Below, in pieces: positions 1-6,272 of a stretch of DNA of 13,545 nucleotides. This DNA comes from Lachnospiraceae bacterium. GTDB lineage: Bacteria > Bacillota > Clostridia > Lachnospirales > Lachnospiraceae. Each line of letters begins with the position of its first letter. The first letter of the stretch is position 1. The translations under genes and the position numbers were made by a program. The stretch spans positions 1 to 13,545 of the forward strand of contig JAFVAA010000671.1 in the NCBI GenBank assembly GCA_017476305.1. The letters are read 5' to 3'. The notes below the pieces were generated by a model. The model saw only the letters and a program-made list of their open reading frames with translations, had not been told where the DNA came from and made no database searches.

Positions 1-1382
1 TATTCATTTTCCAGACGGTATTTTAATACGTCGAACTGCAATACGCCCACAACACCCACGATGATTTCTGACATTCCAGCGGTAAATTCCTGAAAAATCT
101 GGATGGCACCTTCCTGTGCGATCTGGGTAATTCCCTTTACGAACTGCTTTCGTTTCATGGAATTTTGCTGTACCACTCTGGCGAAGTGTTCCGGTGCAAA
201 GGTCGGGATTCCTTCGTATTCAAATTTATTTCCCGGGGCAGTCAGGGTATCTCCGATGGAAAAAAGTCCGGGATCAAACACACCGATCACATCTCCGGCA
301 TAGGCTTCGGAAATCACCTGTCTGTCCTGTGCCATGATCTGCTGCGGCTGGGAAAGGTGGAGCTTTCTCCCACTCTGGACATGATATACCTCTTTTTCCG
401 CATCAAATTTTCCGGAACAGACACGCAGGAAAGCGATACGGTCCCTGTGTGCTTTATTCATATTTGCCTGAATTTTAAAGACAAAGGCAGAGAAATCATT
501 CGTAAGCGGATCGATGTCCCCTTCATTCGAGCTCCTGGGAAGCGGGGAAGTCGTCATCTCCAGAAAATACTTTAAAAAAGTTTCTACTCCGAAGGTGGTG
601 AGAGCAGAACCAAAAAATACAGGGGAAAGCTCCCCCCTTTGAACTTTTTCCAGATCCAGGGGATCGCTGGCTCCGTCTAAAAGCTCGATTTCCTCTAAAA
701 GCTGTTCATAAAGTTCGTCTGTTGCCAATTCCTTCAGCGCAGGATCAGTAATCGCATAATCTGTTTCCGCTGCCTTCTTTGCACCGCCGGTAGAAACAGA
801 TACAAAGGAGCGGACCGTCTTTTCCTTCCTGTCATAAATCCCTTTAAAACGTTTTCCGGAGCCAATCGGCCAGTTGACAGGACACGTGCGGATGCCCAAA
901 ACGGTTTCAATATCATCTAAAAGCTCGAAAGAGTCCTTCGCTTCTCTGTCCATTTTATTGATAAAGGTGAAAATCGGAATGTGACGCATGACACAAACTT
1001 TAAAAAGCTTGATGGTCTGTGCTTCTACTCCCTTGGACGCATCGATGACCATGACTGCAGAATCTGCAGCCATCAGAGTTCGGTAGGTATCCTCGGAAAA
1101 GTCCTGGTGTCCCGGTGTATCCAGGATATTGATGCAGAAGTTGTCGTAGTTGAACTGCAGAACCGAAGAAGTGACAGATATTCCACGTTCTTTTTCAATC
1201 TCCATCCAGTCAGAAACCGCATATTTGGAATTTGCTTTTCCCTTCACGGAGCCGGCGGTATTGATTGCACCCCCGTAAAGAAGGAATTTTTCCGTCAGCG
1301 TGGTTTTTCCGGCATCGGGATGTGAGATGATCGCAAAGGTTCTGCGTTTTTTGATTTCATTTATCATCGCTTGGTCTGCCAT
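1..1382 (-). CDS. prfC: Peptide chain release factor 3 (RF3), C-terminus cut by window edge
   Basis: This is the class II release factor, a ribosome-associated cytosolic GTPase that recycles RF1/RF2 after peptide release. The visible 460 codons start MADQAMINEIKKRRTFAI. The P-loop SHPDAGKTT is at residues 20-28, switch I with EKERGISVTSS at about 63-73, the G3 motif DTPGHQDFSEDT at 88-99 and the G4 motif NKMD at 142-145. DTPGHQDFSEDTYRTL is characteristic of RF3 rather than EF-G or LepA. RF3 is usually about 530 residues, so roughly the last 70 residues lie beyond position 1. The ATG at 1382 has GGAGG at 1390-1394 with a 7-nt gap. No frameshift was found where I translated it. The gene runs divergently from the DUF4234 gene at 1560. 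Confidence 0.96.
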   Translation of the reverse strand, partial: MADQAMINEIKKRRTFAIISHPDAGKTTLTEKFLLYGGAINTAGSVKGKANSKYAVSDWMEIEKERGISVTSSVLQFNYDNFCINILDTPGHQDFSEDTYRTLMAADSAVMVIDASKGVEAQTIKLFKVCVMRHIPIFTFINKMDREAKDSFELLDDIETVLGIRTCPVNWPIGSGKRFKGIYDRKEKTVRSFVSVSTGGAKKAAETDYAITDPALKELATDELYEQLLEEIELLDGASDPLDLEKVQRGELSPVFFGSALTTFGVETFLKYFLEMTTSPLPRSSNEGDIDPLTNDFSAFVFKIQANMNKAHRDRIAFLRVCSGKFDAEKEVYHVQSGRKLHLSQPQQIMAQDRQVISEAYAGDVIGVFDPGLFSIGDTLTAPGNKFEYEGIPTFAPEHFARVVQQNSMKRKQFVKGITQIAQEGAIQIFQEFTAGMSEIIVGVVGVLQFDVLKYRLENE

Positions 1383-1400
1383 AATATTTCCTCCAGATAT

Positions 1401-1420
1401 CGGGCAGGAATTCCCACCCG
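1401..1420 (-). other. Hairpin in the prfC 5' leader
   Basis: On the minus-strand RNA, CGGGUGGG and CCUGCCCG pair as 8 bp (6 Watson-Crick plus two adjacent G-U pairs) around an AAUU loop. It ends 6 nt before the GGAGG of prfC. The two G-U pairs become C-A mismatches on the plus strand, so the structure favours the prfC transcript. No run of U follows it in that direction, so it is not an ordinary terminator. Confidence 0.45.
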
Positions 1421-1441
1421 TTTTTATCATTACAGTTCCTA

Positions 1442-1470
1442 AGTGTAGCATATATTCAAAAAAAAGTCCA
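1442..1470 (-). promoter_or_regulatory. Candidate sigma-A promoter for prfC
   Basis: Read on the minus strand, a -35-like TGGACT (1465-1470) and a -10 TACACT (1442-1447) are separated by 17 bp. A TGC immediately before the -10 gives an extended -10 element. The expected transcript start is near 1435, leaving a leader of about 50 nt that contains the hairpin at 1401-1420. The -35 is only 4/6 to consensus. Confidence 0.5.
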
Positions 1471-1473
1471 TAA

Positions 1474-1502
1474 TTGACATCGTACATCATATCACTTATA
1501 AT
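1474..1502 (+). promoter_or_regulatory. Perfect-consensus sigma-A promoter for the DUF4234 gene
   Basis: TTGACA (1474-1479) and TATAAT (1497-1502) are separated by exactly 17 bp. This matches the housekeeping consensus at all 12 positions. The expected start is near 1509, about 50 nt before the ATG at 1560. Confidence 0.88.
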
Positions 1503-1559
1503 AATCTTGTTTACAAAAGGAAACAGATTCTTTTATTAAAAACTCAGGAGGAGAAAAAT

Positions 1560-1907
1560 ATGGCTAAAAACAGAAACATTGCATTATGTATTGTATTTTC
1601 CATCATTACCTGCGGAATTTACGGATTATACTGGCTGGTGCGGCTTACCGATGAAATCAATGAGATCGCCGGGGTAGAGGATACGTCAGGCGGAATGGTA
1701 CTTTTATTTACCATTATTACCTGTGGGATTTATGGATTTTATTGGGCATACAAAATGGGGGAAAAGGTGGATGCCATACGTCAGGGCAGAGGAGAGATTT
1801 CTTCGAACAGTGGTATTTTATATCTGATTTTAAGTATCATAGGCCTTTCCATCATTACATACTGCTTACTTCAGAATGAGATCAATAAAGTAGTGCCGCC
1901 GATGTAA
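1560..1907 (+). CDS. Small DUF4234-type membrane protein
   Basis: This 115-residue protein has three hydrophobic stretches at about residues 7-27, 45-65 and 86-104, so it should sit in the cytoplasmic membrane. The motif IITCGIYGLYW at 15-25 is repeated almost exactly as IITCGIYGFYW at 52-62, with charged linkers (DEINE, then KMGEKVDAIRQGRGE) after each copy. This repeated TCGIYxxYW pattern is typical of the DUF4234 family, whose function is not established. The start is supported by AGGAGG at 1546-1551, 8 nt before the ATG. It is a single-gene transcript with its own consensus promoter and its own terminator. Confidence 0.85.
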   Translation: MAKNRNIALCIVFSIITCGIYGLYWLVRLTDEINEIAGVEDTSGGMVLLFTIITCGIYGFYWAYKMGEKVDAIRQGRGEISSNSGILYLILSIIGLSIITYCLLQNEINKVVPPM

Positions 1908-1924
1908 ACAAGGGTGAACGGAGT

Positions 1925-1967
1925 AAAAAAAGACTTTTGGAGATGTTCTGAAGGTCTTTTTCTTTTT
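1925..1967. terminator. Intrinsic terminator, probably bidirectional
   Basis: An 11-bp stem pairs AAAAAGACTTT (1927-1937) with AAGGTCTTTTT (1951-1961), including one G-T pair. It is followed by T-rich sequence to 1966. An A-run on the left side supplies the U-tract in the opposite direction. It lies between the convergent DUF4234 and DUF2752 genes and can serve both. Confidence 0.8.
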
Positions 1968-1985
1968 ACGCTCCTGCCAGGCACC

Positions 1986-2444
1986 TTACAGAAAGGAAAA
2001 TACGTGTGAAAGTACCTGATAAATGACTCCGCTTTTCGGAGAAAACCGGATGACCATGCTCCTAAAAAAAAGAATGCGTATCAGGTAGGTCACGAGAAAG
2101 AGACCGGCAAAGAGATAAAGAAATATTTGATGTACCTTATGAGATACTTTTCCCCGTTTGTACAGCAGCCAGAAAATCGGAACAAATGGAGGCGCCCACC
2201 AGAGGGGATGATAAAAACCGGCTTCTCTGATTTGGAAATGGAGCAGCCTCAGATATGCGCGTGTCATGCCACATCCGGGGCAGGAGATTCCCGTGATATG
2301 TAAAATGGGACAGTCCAGGTCAAAAATCAGCATCATGAACAGGATAAAGGCGAGACAGGCACCGAAAATGATATTTGATTTGGTAAGGCAGGCTTTGATA
2401 AGCATGAAATCTTCTCTTAGGTTCTCTTTCCAGCAGGATTTCAT
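1986..2444 (-). CDS. DUF2752 family membrane protein
   Basis: This 152-residue protein has hydrophobic segments at about residues 25-42, 80-96 and 107-126. The diagnostic DUF2752 signature CPILHITGISCPGCGMTRA spans residues 45-63, with Cys45, Cys55 and Cys58 and the CPGCGxTRA core followed by aromatic and hydrophobic residues. The family is widespread in bacteria and its molecular role is unknown. The start ATG at 2444 has GGAG 8 nt upstream on the minus strand. An internal Met14 is a possible but less well supported start. It converges on the DUF4234 gene and diverges from the zinc-ribbon gene at 2561. Confidence 0.88.
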   Translation of the reverse strand: MKSCWKENLREDFMLIKACLTKSNIIFGACLAFILFMMLIFDLDCPILHITGISCPGCGMTRAYLRLLHFQIREAGFYHPLWWAPPFVPIFWLLYKRGKVSHKVHQIFLYLFAGLFLVTYLIRILFFRSMVIRFSPKSGVIYQVLSHVFSFL

Positions 2445-2480
2445 ATTTTTTGCTCCGTTTCTGTAGGCTTACAGGGTGAT

Positions 2481-2509
2481 TTGTATTTCTTTTCTATTTA
2501 TGGTATCAT
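2481..2509 (+). promoter_or_regulatory. Candidate promoter for the zinc-ribbon gene
   Basis: TTGTAT (2481-2486), a 17-bp gap and TATCAT (2504-2509) are seen, with TGG directly before the -10 as an extended element. The expected start is near 2516, about 45 nt before the ATG at 2561. Confidence 0.55.
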
Positions 2510-2522
2510 ATTTAGTGGTCAA
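2495..2522 (-). promoter_or_regulatory. Weak candidate promoter for the DUF2752 gene
   Basis: On the minus strand TTGACC (2517-2522) and TAAATA (2495-2500) are separated by 16 bp. It overlaps the plus-strand promoter at 2481-2509, so the two could interfere. The -10 match is poor. Confidence 0.3.
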
Positions 2523-2560
2523 GGTAAAGGACATTTTTTAGGAAAGGGAGGAACACAGAT

Positions 2561-3475
2561 ATGTGGTGTCCAAAATGTAAAACAGAATATAACGAAGGGA
2601 TTACTGTGTGTGCGGACTGTGGAACGGAATTGATCCAAAAGCCGGAAACGGCAGATTTTATCAATGTCTGTGAAATCAGTGACGAAAAGACAGCGGATGA
2701 GCTTTTAGGGTTTTTAGTGTACTCAAAGGTGGAGGGCGCAGTAAAGGAAAAGACGGAGGATTCCTCCGGCTTTCAGATCCTGGTACCGGAAAGGTCTGTA
2801 AAGAAGGCAGAAAAAATGGTACACGGTTATCTGATCGGAAAGGCAGATGAGAAACAGGAGAAAAAAGCCCCGGAAACAGAAGAGACTTCAGGGGAATCTT
2901 TTGAAATGGATGAGAAGGATTCTTTGGATCCGCAAGAAGATCAGGTCTTAAAGGAAAATCCACTTCTCGTAGAGGAAATTGATGAGGATTCTTCGGATCT
3001 TTTATATACCGCAGGAGGAAAGGAATATGTAAAAAAAGCGGATAAATATTCGGACATGAAGTTCTCCGGCATAACCTTTATTATCTTTGGAATTCTGGGC
3101 GGAGTCTATCTTCTTTTGACAAAGCTTAAAGTCATTCCTATTTCATATAATAACTACGTATTTTGTGTTATTGCAGCTTTATTTTTAGGTTTTATCATTT
3201 CCGGAGTCGTTTCCTTTGTAAAAGCAGGGAAAATAAAAGCACTGATTCCGCAGGAGGAGGAAAAGATAAAAGAGATCCAGGGATGGTTAAAGGACAATAT
3301 TACGAAAGAGCTTTTAGACGGGTGGACGGACTCTTCCGTTTCACCATCTGAAAATGATCTTTTGCTGATTGCGCATATTCAGATCCTATTACGAAAACAG
3401 TTTCCGGGGGAGGATAGCTCCTTTTTAGAGATGCTTGCAGATGAGTATTATGAGGAAACGGAGCTGGCGGATTAG
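2561..3475 (+). CDS. Zinc-ribbon, DUF2007-like membrane protein
   Basis: This 304-residue protein begins with a zinc ribbon, CPKC (3-6) and CADC (17-20). Residues about 33-93 resemble the DUF2007 putative signal-transducing domain (VCEISDEKTADELLGFLVYSKVEG, then FQILVPERSVKKAEKMV). An acidic, low-complexity linker follows at 94-140. Two membrane segments lie at about 168-187 and 199-221 with a short loop, and a charged helical tail runs from 222 to 304. Both ends are therefore probably cytoplasmic. The start has GGGAGG 9 nt before the ATG. The amidase gene starts 52 nt after the stop with no promoter or terminator visible between them, so the two are probably co-transcribed. Specific function unknown. 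Confidence 0.82.
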   Translation: MWCPKCKTEYNEGITVCADCGTELIQKPETADFINVCEISDEKTADELLGFLVYSKVEGAVKEKTEDSSGFQILVPERSVKKAEKMVHGYLIGKADEKQEKKAPETEETSGESFEMDEKDSLDPQEDQVLKENPLLVEEIDEDSSDLLYTAGGKEYVKKADKYSDMKFSGITFIIFGILGGVYLLLTKLKVIPISYNNYVFCVIAALFLGFIISGVVSFVKAGKIKALIPQEEEKIKEIQGWLKDNITKELLDGWTDSSVSPSENDLLLIAHIQILLRKQFPGEDSSFLEMLADEYYEETELAD

Positions 3476-3527
3476 AGAAATCGGTTTATACAGGATAAAG
3501 TGTCAAAGAACGAATGGAGGCGTTAGT

Positions 3528-4655
3528 GTGTTTGATAAAAGCAGCATGAAAAGGCAGATGGTTTCGATATGGACGAAAGGGCTTTCTTTTTTTCTTTCCG
3601 TATCCATTTCGATGTCCGGATGTATCTTTTTGCAGAAAGAAAAAACAGCAGCGGCAGCGAAAAGAATCGTCGTAACGATCGATCCGGGACATGGTGGTTC
3701 GGAAAAGGGAGCCTATGTCAAGTACAAGGGACGTTTGGTGTGTGAAAAAAATCTCAATCTGAAAATAGCGAGATATATGAAAAAAGAGCTGGAATCCTAT
3801 AAAAATGTGACGGTCTATCTGACACGTTCGGATGACCGGAACGTTACTTTAGAGGGCAGAGTACAGATTGCCAAAAATCATGGTTCGAATCTTCTTTTCA
3901 GCATACATAATAATGCCGGGGGACCTTCCTCCTCTTACCGTGACGGAGCCTGTGCATTGATTTCCTCCGGTCAATATCATAAAGAGCTTAGTACCGTCGC
4001 TGCTACGATTGGAAAAGTGGCATTAGAAAGAATCTCTTCCTCTGTGGGGATGGTCAATCGCGGCTATTTAAAAAGACTTTCCGCATCGCAGAAATATCCA
4101 AACGGAAAGACAGCCGATTACTATGCCATTGTACGGGGCGGAACGACTGCAGGCTTTGCATCGATGATCATAGAGCATGGTTTTGTAGACAATAAAAAGG
4201 ATCTGAAAAAGCTTGTAAAAAGCTCTGTGCAGAAAAAGCTGGGCGTAGCCGATGCAAGAGCAGTGGCAAATTATTATGGTCTGGCGAAAAAGAATGGAAG
4301 GATCAGGTTCAAAAGGCTTGGTTCTGATATCAAAATGGTCACCAGGCATTGGATGTTAAAGGATGGAAGGTATTATTTTGTTACGAAAAAGGAAAAACTC
4401 TTAACCGGATGGAAATCCATAGGAGGGTGGCGTCACCATTTTGAGGCAAATGGAGCGGCTACAAAGGGATTTCATAAAATCGGTTCGGAGTACTATTCCT
4501 TTGATGACCATGGGAAGGTTTTCCGTGGCTGGAAAAAAATAAAGAAAAAGTGGTATTTTTTCAGAAAGAATGGAAAGGCATTGCGGAATTGCACGACAGT
4601 GATCCGTGGGAAAAAATATCGTTTTGCAAAAAATGGGAAATGTTTAAATCCCTAG
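3528..4655 (+). CDS. N-acetylmuramoyl-L-alanine amidase (Amidase_3) with C-terminal repeats
   Basis: This enzyme cleaves the bond between N-acetylmuramic acid and L-alanine in peptidoglycan. The catalytic domain covers residues about 46-250 and keeps the zinc and catalytic residues: His55 (IDPGHGG), Glu73 (CEKNLNL), His127 (FSIHNNA) and Glu216 (IIEHGF). The N-terminus has a basic start, a hydrophobic segment at about 18-35, then EKTAAAAK, which suits export; MSGC at 29-32 is lipobox-like but has Met at -3. Residues 275-373 hold aromatic GW/YYF repeats (TGWKSIGG, RGWKKIKK, KWYFFRKNGK) like wall-binding repeats, unusually rich in Lys. I chose the GTG at 3528 because GGAGG lies at 3516-3520, 7 nt upstream. 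The in-frame ATG at 3435 lies inside the previous gene. Confidence 0.9.
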   Translation: MFDKSSMKRQMVSIWTKGLSFFLSVSISMSGCIFLQKEKTAAAAKRIVVTIDPGHGGSEKGAYVKYKGRLVCEKNLNLKIARYMKKELESYKNVTVYLTRSDDRNVTLEGRVQIAKNHGSNLLFSIHNNAGGPSSSYRDGACALISSGQYHKELSTVAATIGKVALERISSSVGMVNRGYLKRLSASQKYPNGKTADYYAIVRGGTTAGFASMIIEHGFVDNKKDLKKLVKSSVQKKLGVADARAVANYYGLAKKNGRIRFKRLGSDIKMVTRHWMLKDGRYYFVTKKEKLLTGWKSIGGWRHHFEANGAATKGFHKIGSEYYSFDDHGKVFRGWKKIKKKWYFFRKNGKALRNCTTVIRGKKYRFAKNGKCLNP

Positions 4656-4690
4656 AAATGGATTACATTCCCAGGGATTTCCCGGATGTG

Positions 4691-4733
4691 CCCCGCACGA
4701 CACTCATTTGCACTTTGTGCGGGGTGTTTTTTT
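4691..4733 (+). terminator. Strong intrinsic terminator after the amidase gene
   Basis: CCCCGCAC (4691-4698) pairs perfectly with GTGCGGGG (4717-4724), and T-rich sequence follows with seven Ts at 4727-4733. It ends the 2561-4655 transcript. On the minus strand no T-run follows the stem, so it should act mainly on plus-strand transcription. Confidence 0.9.
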
Positions 4734-4758
4734 CGGTTTTTTGATTGATAAGGAAGGA

Positions 4759-5985
4759 TCAGAGAGTATATCCGTTTTTCTTTAGCAGTGCAGGTGCGCT
4801 TTCTACGGAATCCACACCGGTTTTGTTTTTGATCGGGGCAAACTCTTTTTCACGCTCTACTTCAAATGGGAGACACTGATCCATGAGTTCGATCAAATCC
4901 AAAATCAACGTTTCAAATTTATATCCATTTGGTTTTTCCGGTTTTACGAGAATACCGTTTTCATCCAGATAAGGAATCTTCTTTTCCACGACATGGACCG
5001 GAAGTGCCTGATTCATGACCTGTTCTGCATTTTTCACCTCTATCAGATAGTTTAAGATCACACCGAAGTTATAAACACGTTCTCCGTTTTCGTCTAAGGT
5101 ATCACGCAGCTCCGGAGTCAGGTCGTAGTATTCCATAATGGAAGGATGCCCGTTCTTTAAACACATCACACCTACTTTTTCGTCCGGATCGTTTTTTCTG
5201 ACGACCTTTGCGCCAACGGTACAGCCTGATTCTATCGCAGCACCTAAGAAAAGCGGATCGGCAATCCTTTGAAGCACATTATCTACGGCAAAGACATTCA
5301 GCCATTCGATGCCTTCTTTATGAACGAATTCCAGAAGACCTGCGTTTCGCATAGAGGTCAGCCAGCCGCCATTTCCGTTTGGTGAGGAGGCAAGCTTTCC
5401 TTTTTCTTCTAAATAAATTTTTCCTTCATAATCGGTAGCAGGTGCCATATCCTGCTGAAAGAAATGAATAAAATTTTTATCGTATCCGAAATACTCCTTT
5501 TCTTCTAAAAAAGCGGTAGTCATTTCGTGGTTTTTATCGCTTGTCATGATGAAAAGGTGAATGCAGGTTTCGGTTTCCTTTACGACATCGAGAAGATTTT
5601 CAATCAGTCTTTGGAAGATGAAGACAGGTTTCGTGATGCCGATATCATACATTCCTTTTGGCGAATCCGAACCCAGTCTGGTTCCCATGCCGCCTGCTAA
5701 AAGGACAGCTCCCAGCTTCCCGGATCTTATCGCCTGAACTCCTGTGTTTTTTATAGAAGCTTCCTGTTCCTTGATTTCCGGGAGGGTAAGTGCCTTGATC
5801 GGTGTGATCTGAGCATTGTCTGCGGTGTCATTTTTCTCACCAATATGGGACAGTACAGAAAAATCAGTTCCCTCGATCTGTGATAAAAGCTGTGTTTTTT
5901 GTTCTTCGTCAAGCTCGTCATAATAGGTCAAAAGCTGCTCCTGATGAATCGCTTTCAGCTTTTCCTTTATCTGCTCTACATTCAT
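4759..5985 (-). CDS. UDP-sugar pyrophosphorylase, eukaryotic UAP1-like (UDPGP family)
   Basis: This 408-residue cytosolic enzyme should join UTP to a hexose- or N-acetylhexosamine-1-phosphate, giving a UDP-sugar and pyrophosphate. The nucleotide loop LAGGMGTRLG is at 96-105, followed by SPKGMYDIG at 108-116. Other landmarks are FIMTSD (145-150), FFQQDM (175-180), PNGNGG (202-207) and AVDN (233-236). These match UDP-N-acetylglucosamine pyrophosphorylase (UAP1/AGX) more closely than bacterial GalU or GlmU. The substrate (GlcNAc-1-P, GalNAc-1-P or glucose-1-P) cannot be read from sequence. The ATG at 5985 has AAGGA about 10 nt upstream. No separate promoter was found; it lies 70 nt downstream of tRNA-Gly and may be transcribed from the tRNA promoter or from the flippase gene. 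Confidence 0.88.
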   Translation of the reverse strand: MNVEQIKEKLKAIHQEQLLTYYDELDEEQKTQLLSQIEGTDFSVLSHIGEKNDTADNAQITPIKALTLPEIKEQEASIKNTGVQAIRSGKLGAVLLAGGMGTRLGSDSPKGMYDIGITKPVFIFQRLIENLLDVVKETETCIHLFIMTSDKNHEMTTAFLEEKEYFGYDKNFIHFFQQDMAPATDYEGKIYLEEKGKLASSPNGNGGWLTSMRNAGLLEFVHKEGIEWLNVFAVDNVLQRIADPLFLGAAIESGCTVGAKVVRKNDPDEKVGVMCLKNGHPSIMEYYDLTPELRDTLDENGERVYNFGVILNYLIEVKNAEQVMNQALPVHVVEKKIPYLDENGILVKPEKPNGYKFETLILDLIELMDQCLPFEVEREKEFAPIKNKTGVDSVESAPALLKKNGYTL

Positions 5986-6055
5986 GATATCTCAGTCCTT
6001 TCTTAGCTTCATAATTTTGGAGATTTGTCCTGTTTGATTTAAAGACAACAAAAAA

Positions 6056-6127
6056 AGCACGAGACGGGATTCGAACCCGCGACCCTCGCCTTGGCAAGGC
6101 GATACTCCACCACTGAGCCACTCGTGC
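6056..6127 (-). tRNA. tRNA-Gly (anticodon GCC)
   Basis: The 72-nt gene folds into a full cloverleaf on the minus strand. The acceptor arm GCACGAG pairs with CTCGTGC, the D-stem is GCTC/GAGT, the anticodon stem TCGCC/GGCGA holds loop TTGCCAA (anticodon GCC), and the T-arm is GCGGG-TTCGAAT-CCCGT. The discriminator base is T. CCA is not encoded, because a T-run follows directly and may help end transcription. It has its own strong promoter. Confidence 0.97.
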
Positions 6128-6161
6128 ATTCCTGATTGTGTTTCTCACAAGCACAGTACTT

Positions 6162-6190
6162 ATAATACATGATGATCAGGAAAATGTCAA
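6162..6190 (-). promoter_or_regulatory. Strong sigma-A promoter for tRNA-Gly
   Basis: On the minus strand TTGACA (6185-6190) and TATTAT (6162-6167) are separated by 17 bp. The A/T-rich block just upstream (about 6195-6210) resembles an UP element, as expected for a stable-RNA promoter. The start is expected near 6155, about 28 nt before the mature tRNA end. Confidence 0.85.
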
Positions 6191-6221
6191 TCCCTTTTTT
6201 AAAAAAATTTCATCCTCCGTG

Positions 6222-6241
6222 TCAAAGTGTAACTCAAAGTG
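6222..6241. repeat. Tandem 8-bp direct repeat TCAAAGTG
   Basis: Two exact copies of TCAAAGTG (6222-6229 and 6234-6241) are separated by TAAC, a 12-bp period. They lie between the flippase stop codon and the tRNA promoter. Function unknown; they could be a protein-binding site or chance. Confidence 0.6.
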
Positions 6242-6272
6242 AATTCCACCCGGATATTCAGGTTTTTTCCTG

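Noticed and set aside
3435..3527. Upstream ATG extension of the amidase
   Set aside because: It lies within the previous gene and has no ribosome site, while GGAGG precedes the GTG at 3528.
6056..6127. tRNA-Gly as an integration site
   Set aside because: No duplicate of the tRNA 3' end, integrase or atypical cargo is visible next to it.
5918..6154. 78-residue open frame across the tRNA gene
   Set aside because: It is a by-product of the tRNA sequence and the start of the neighbouring gene.
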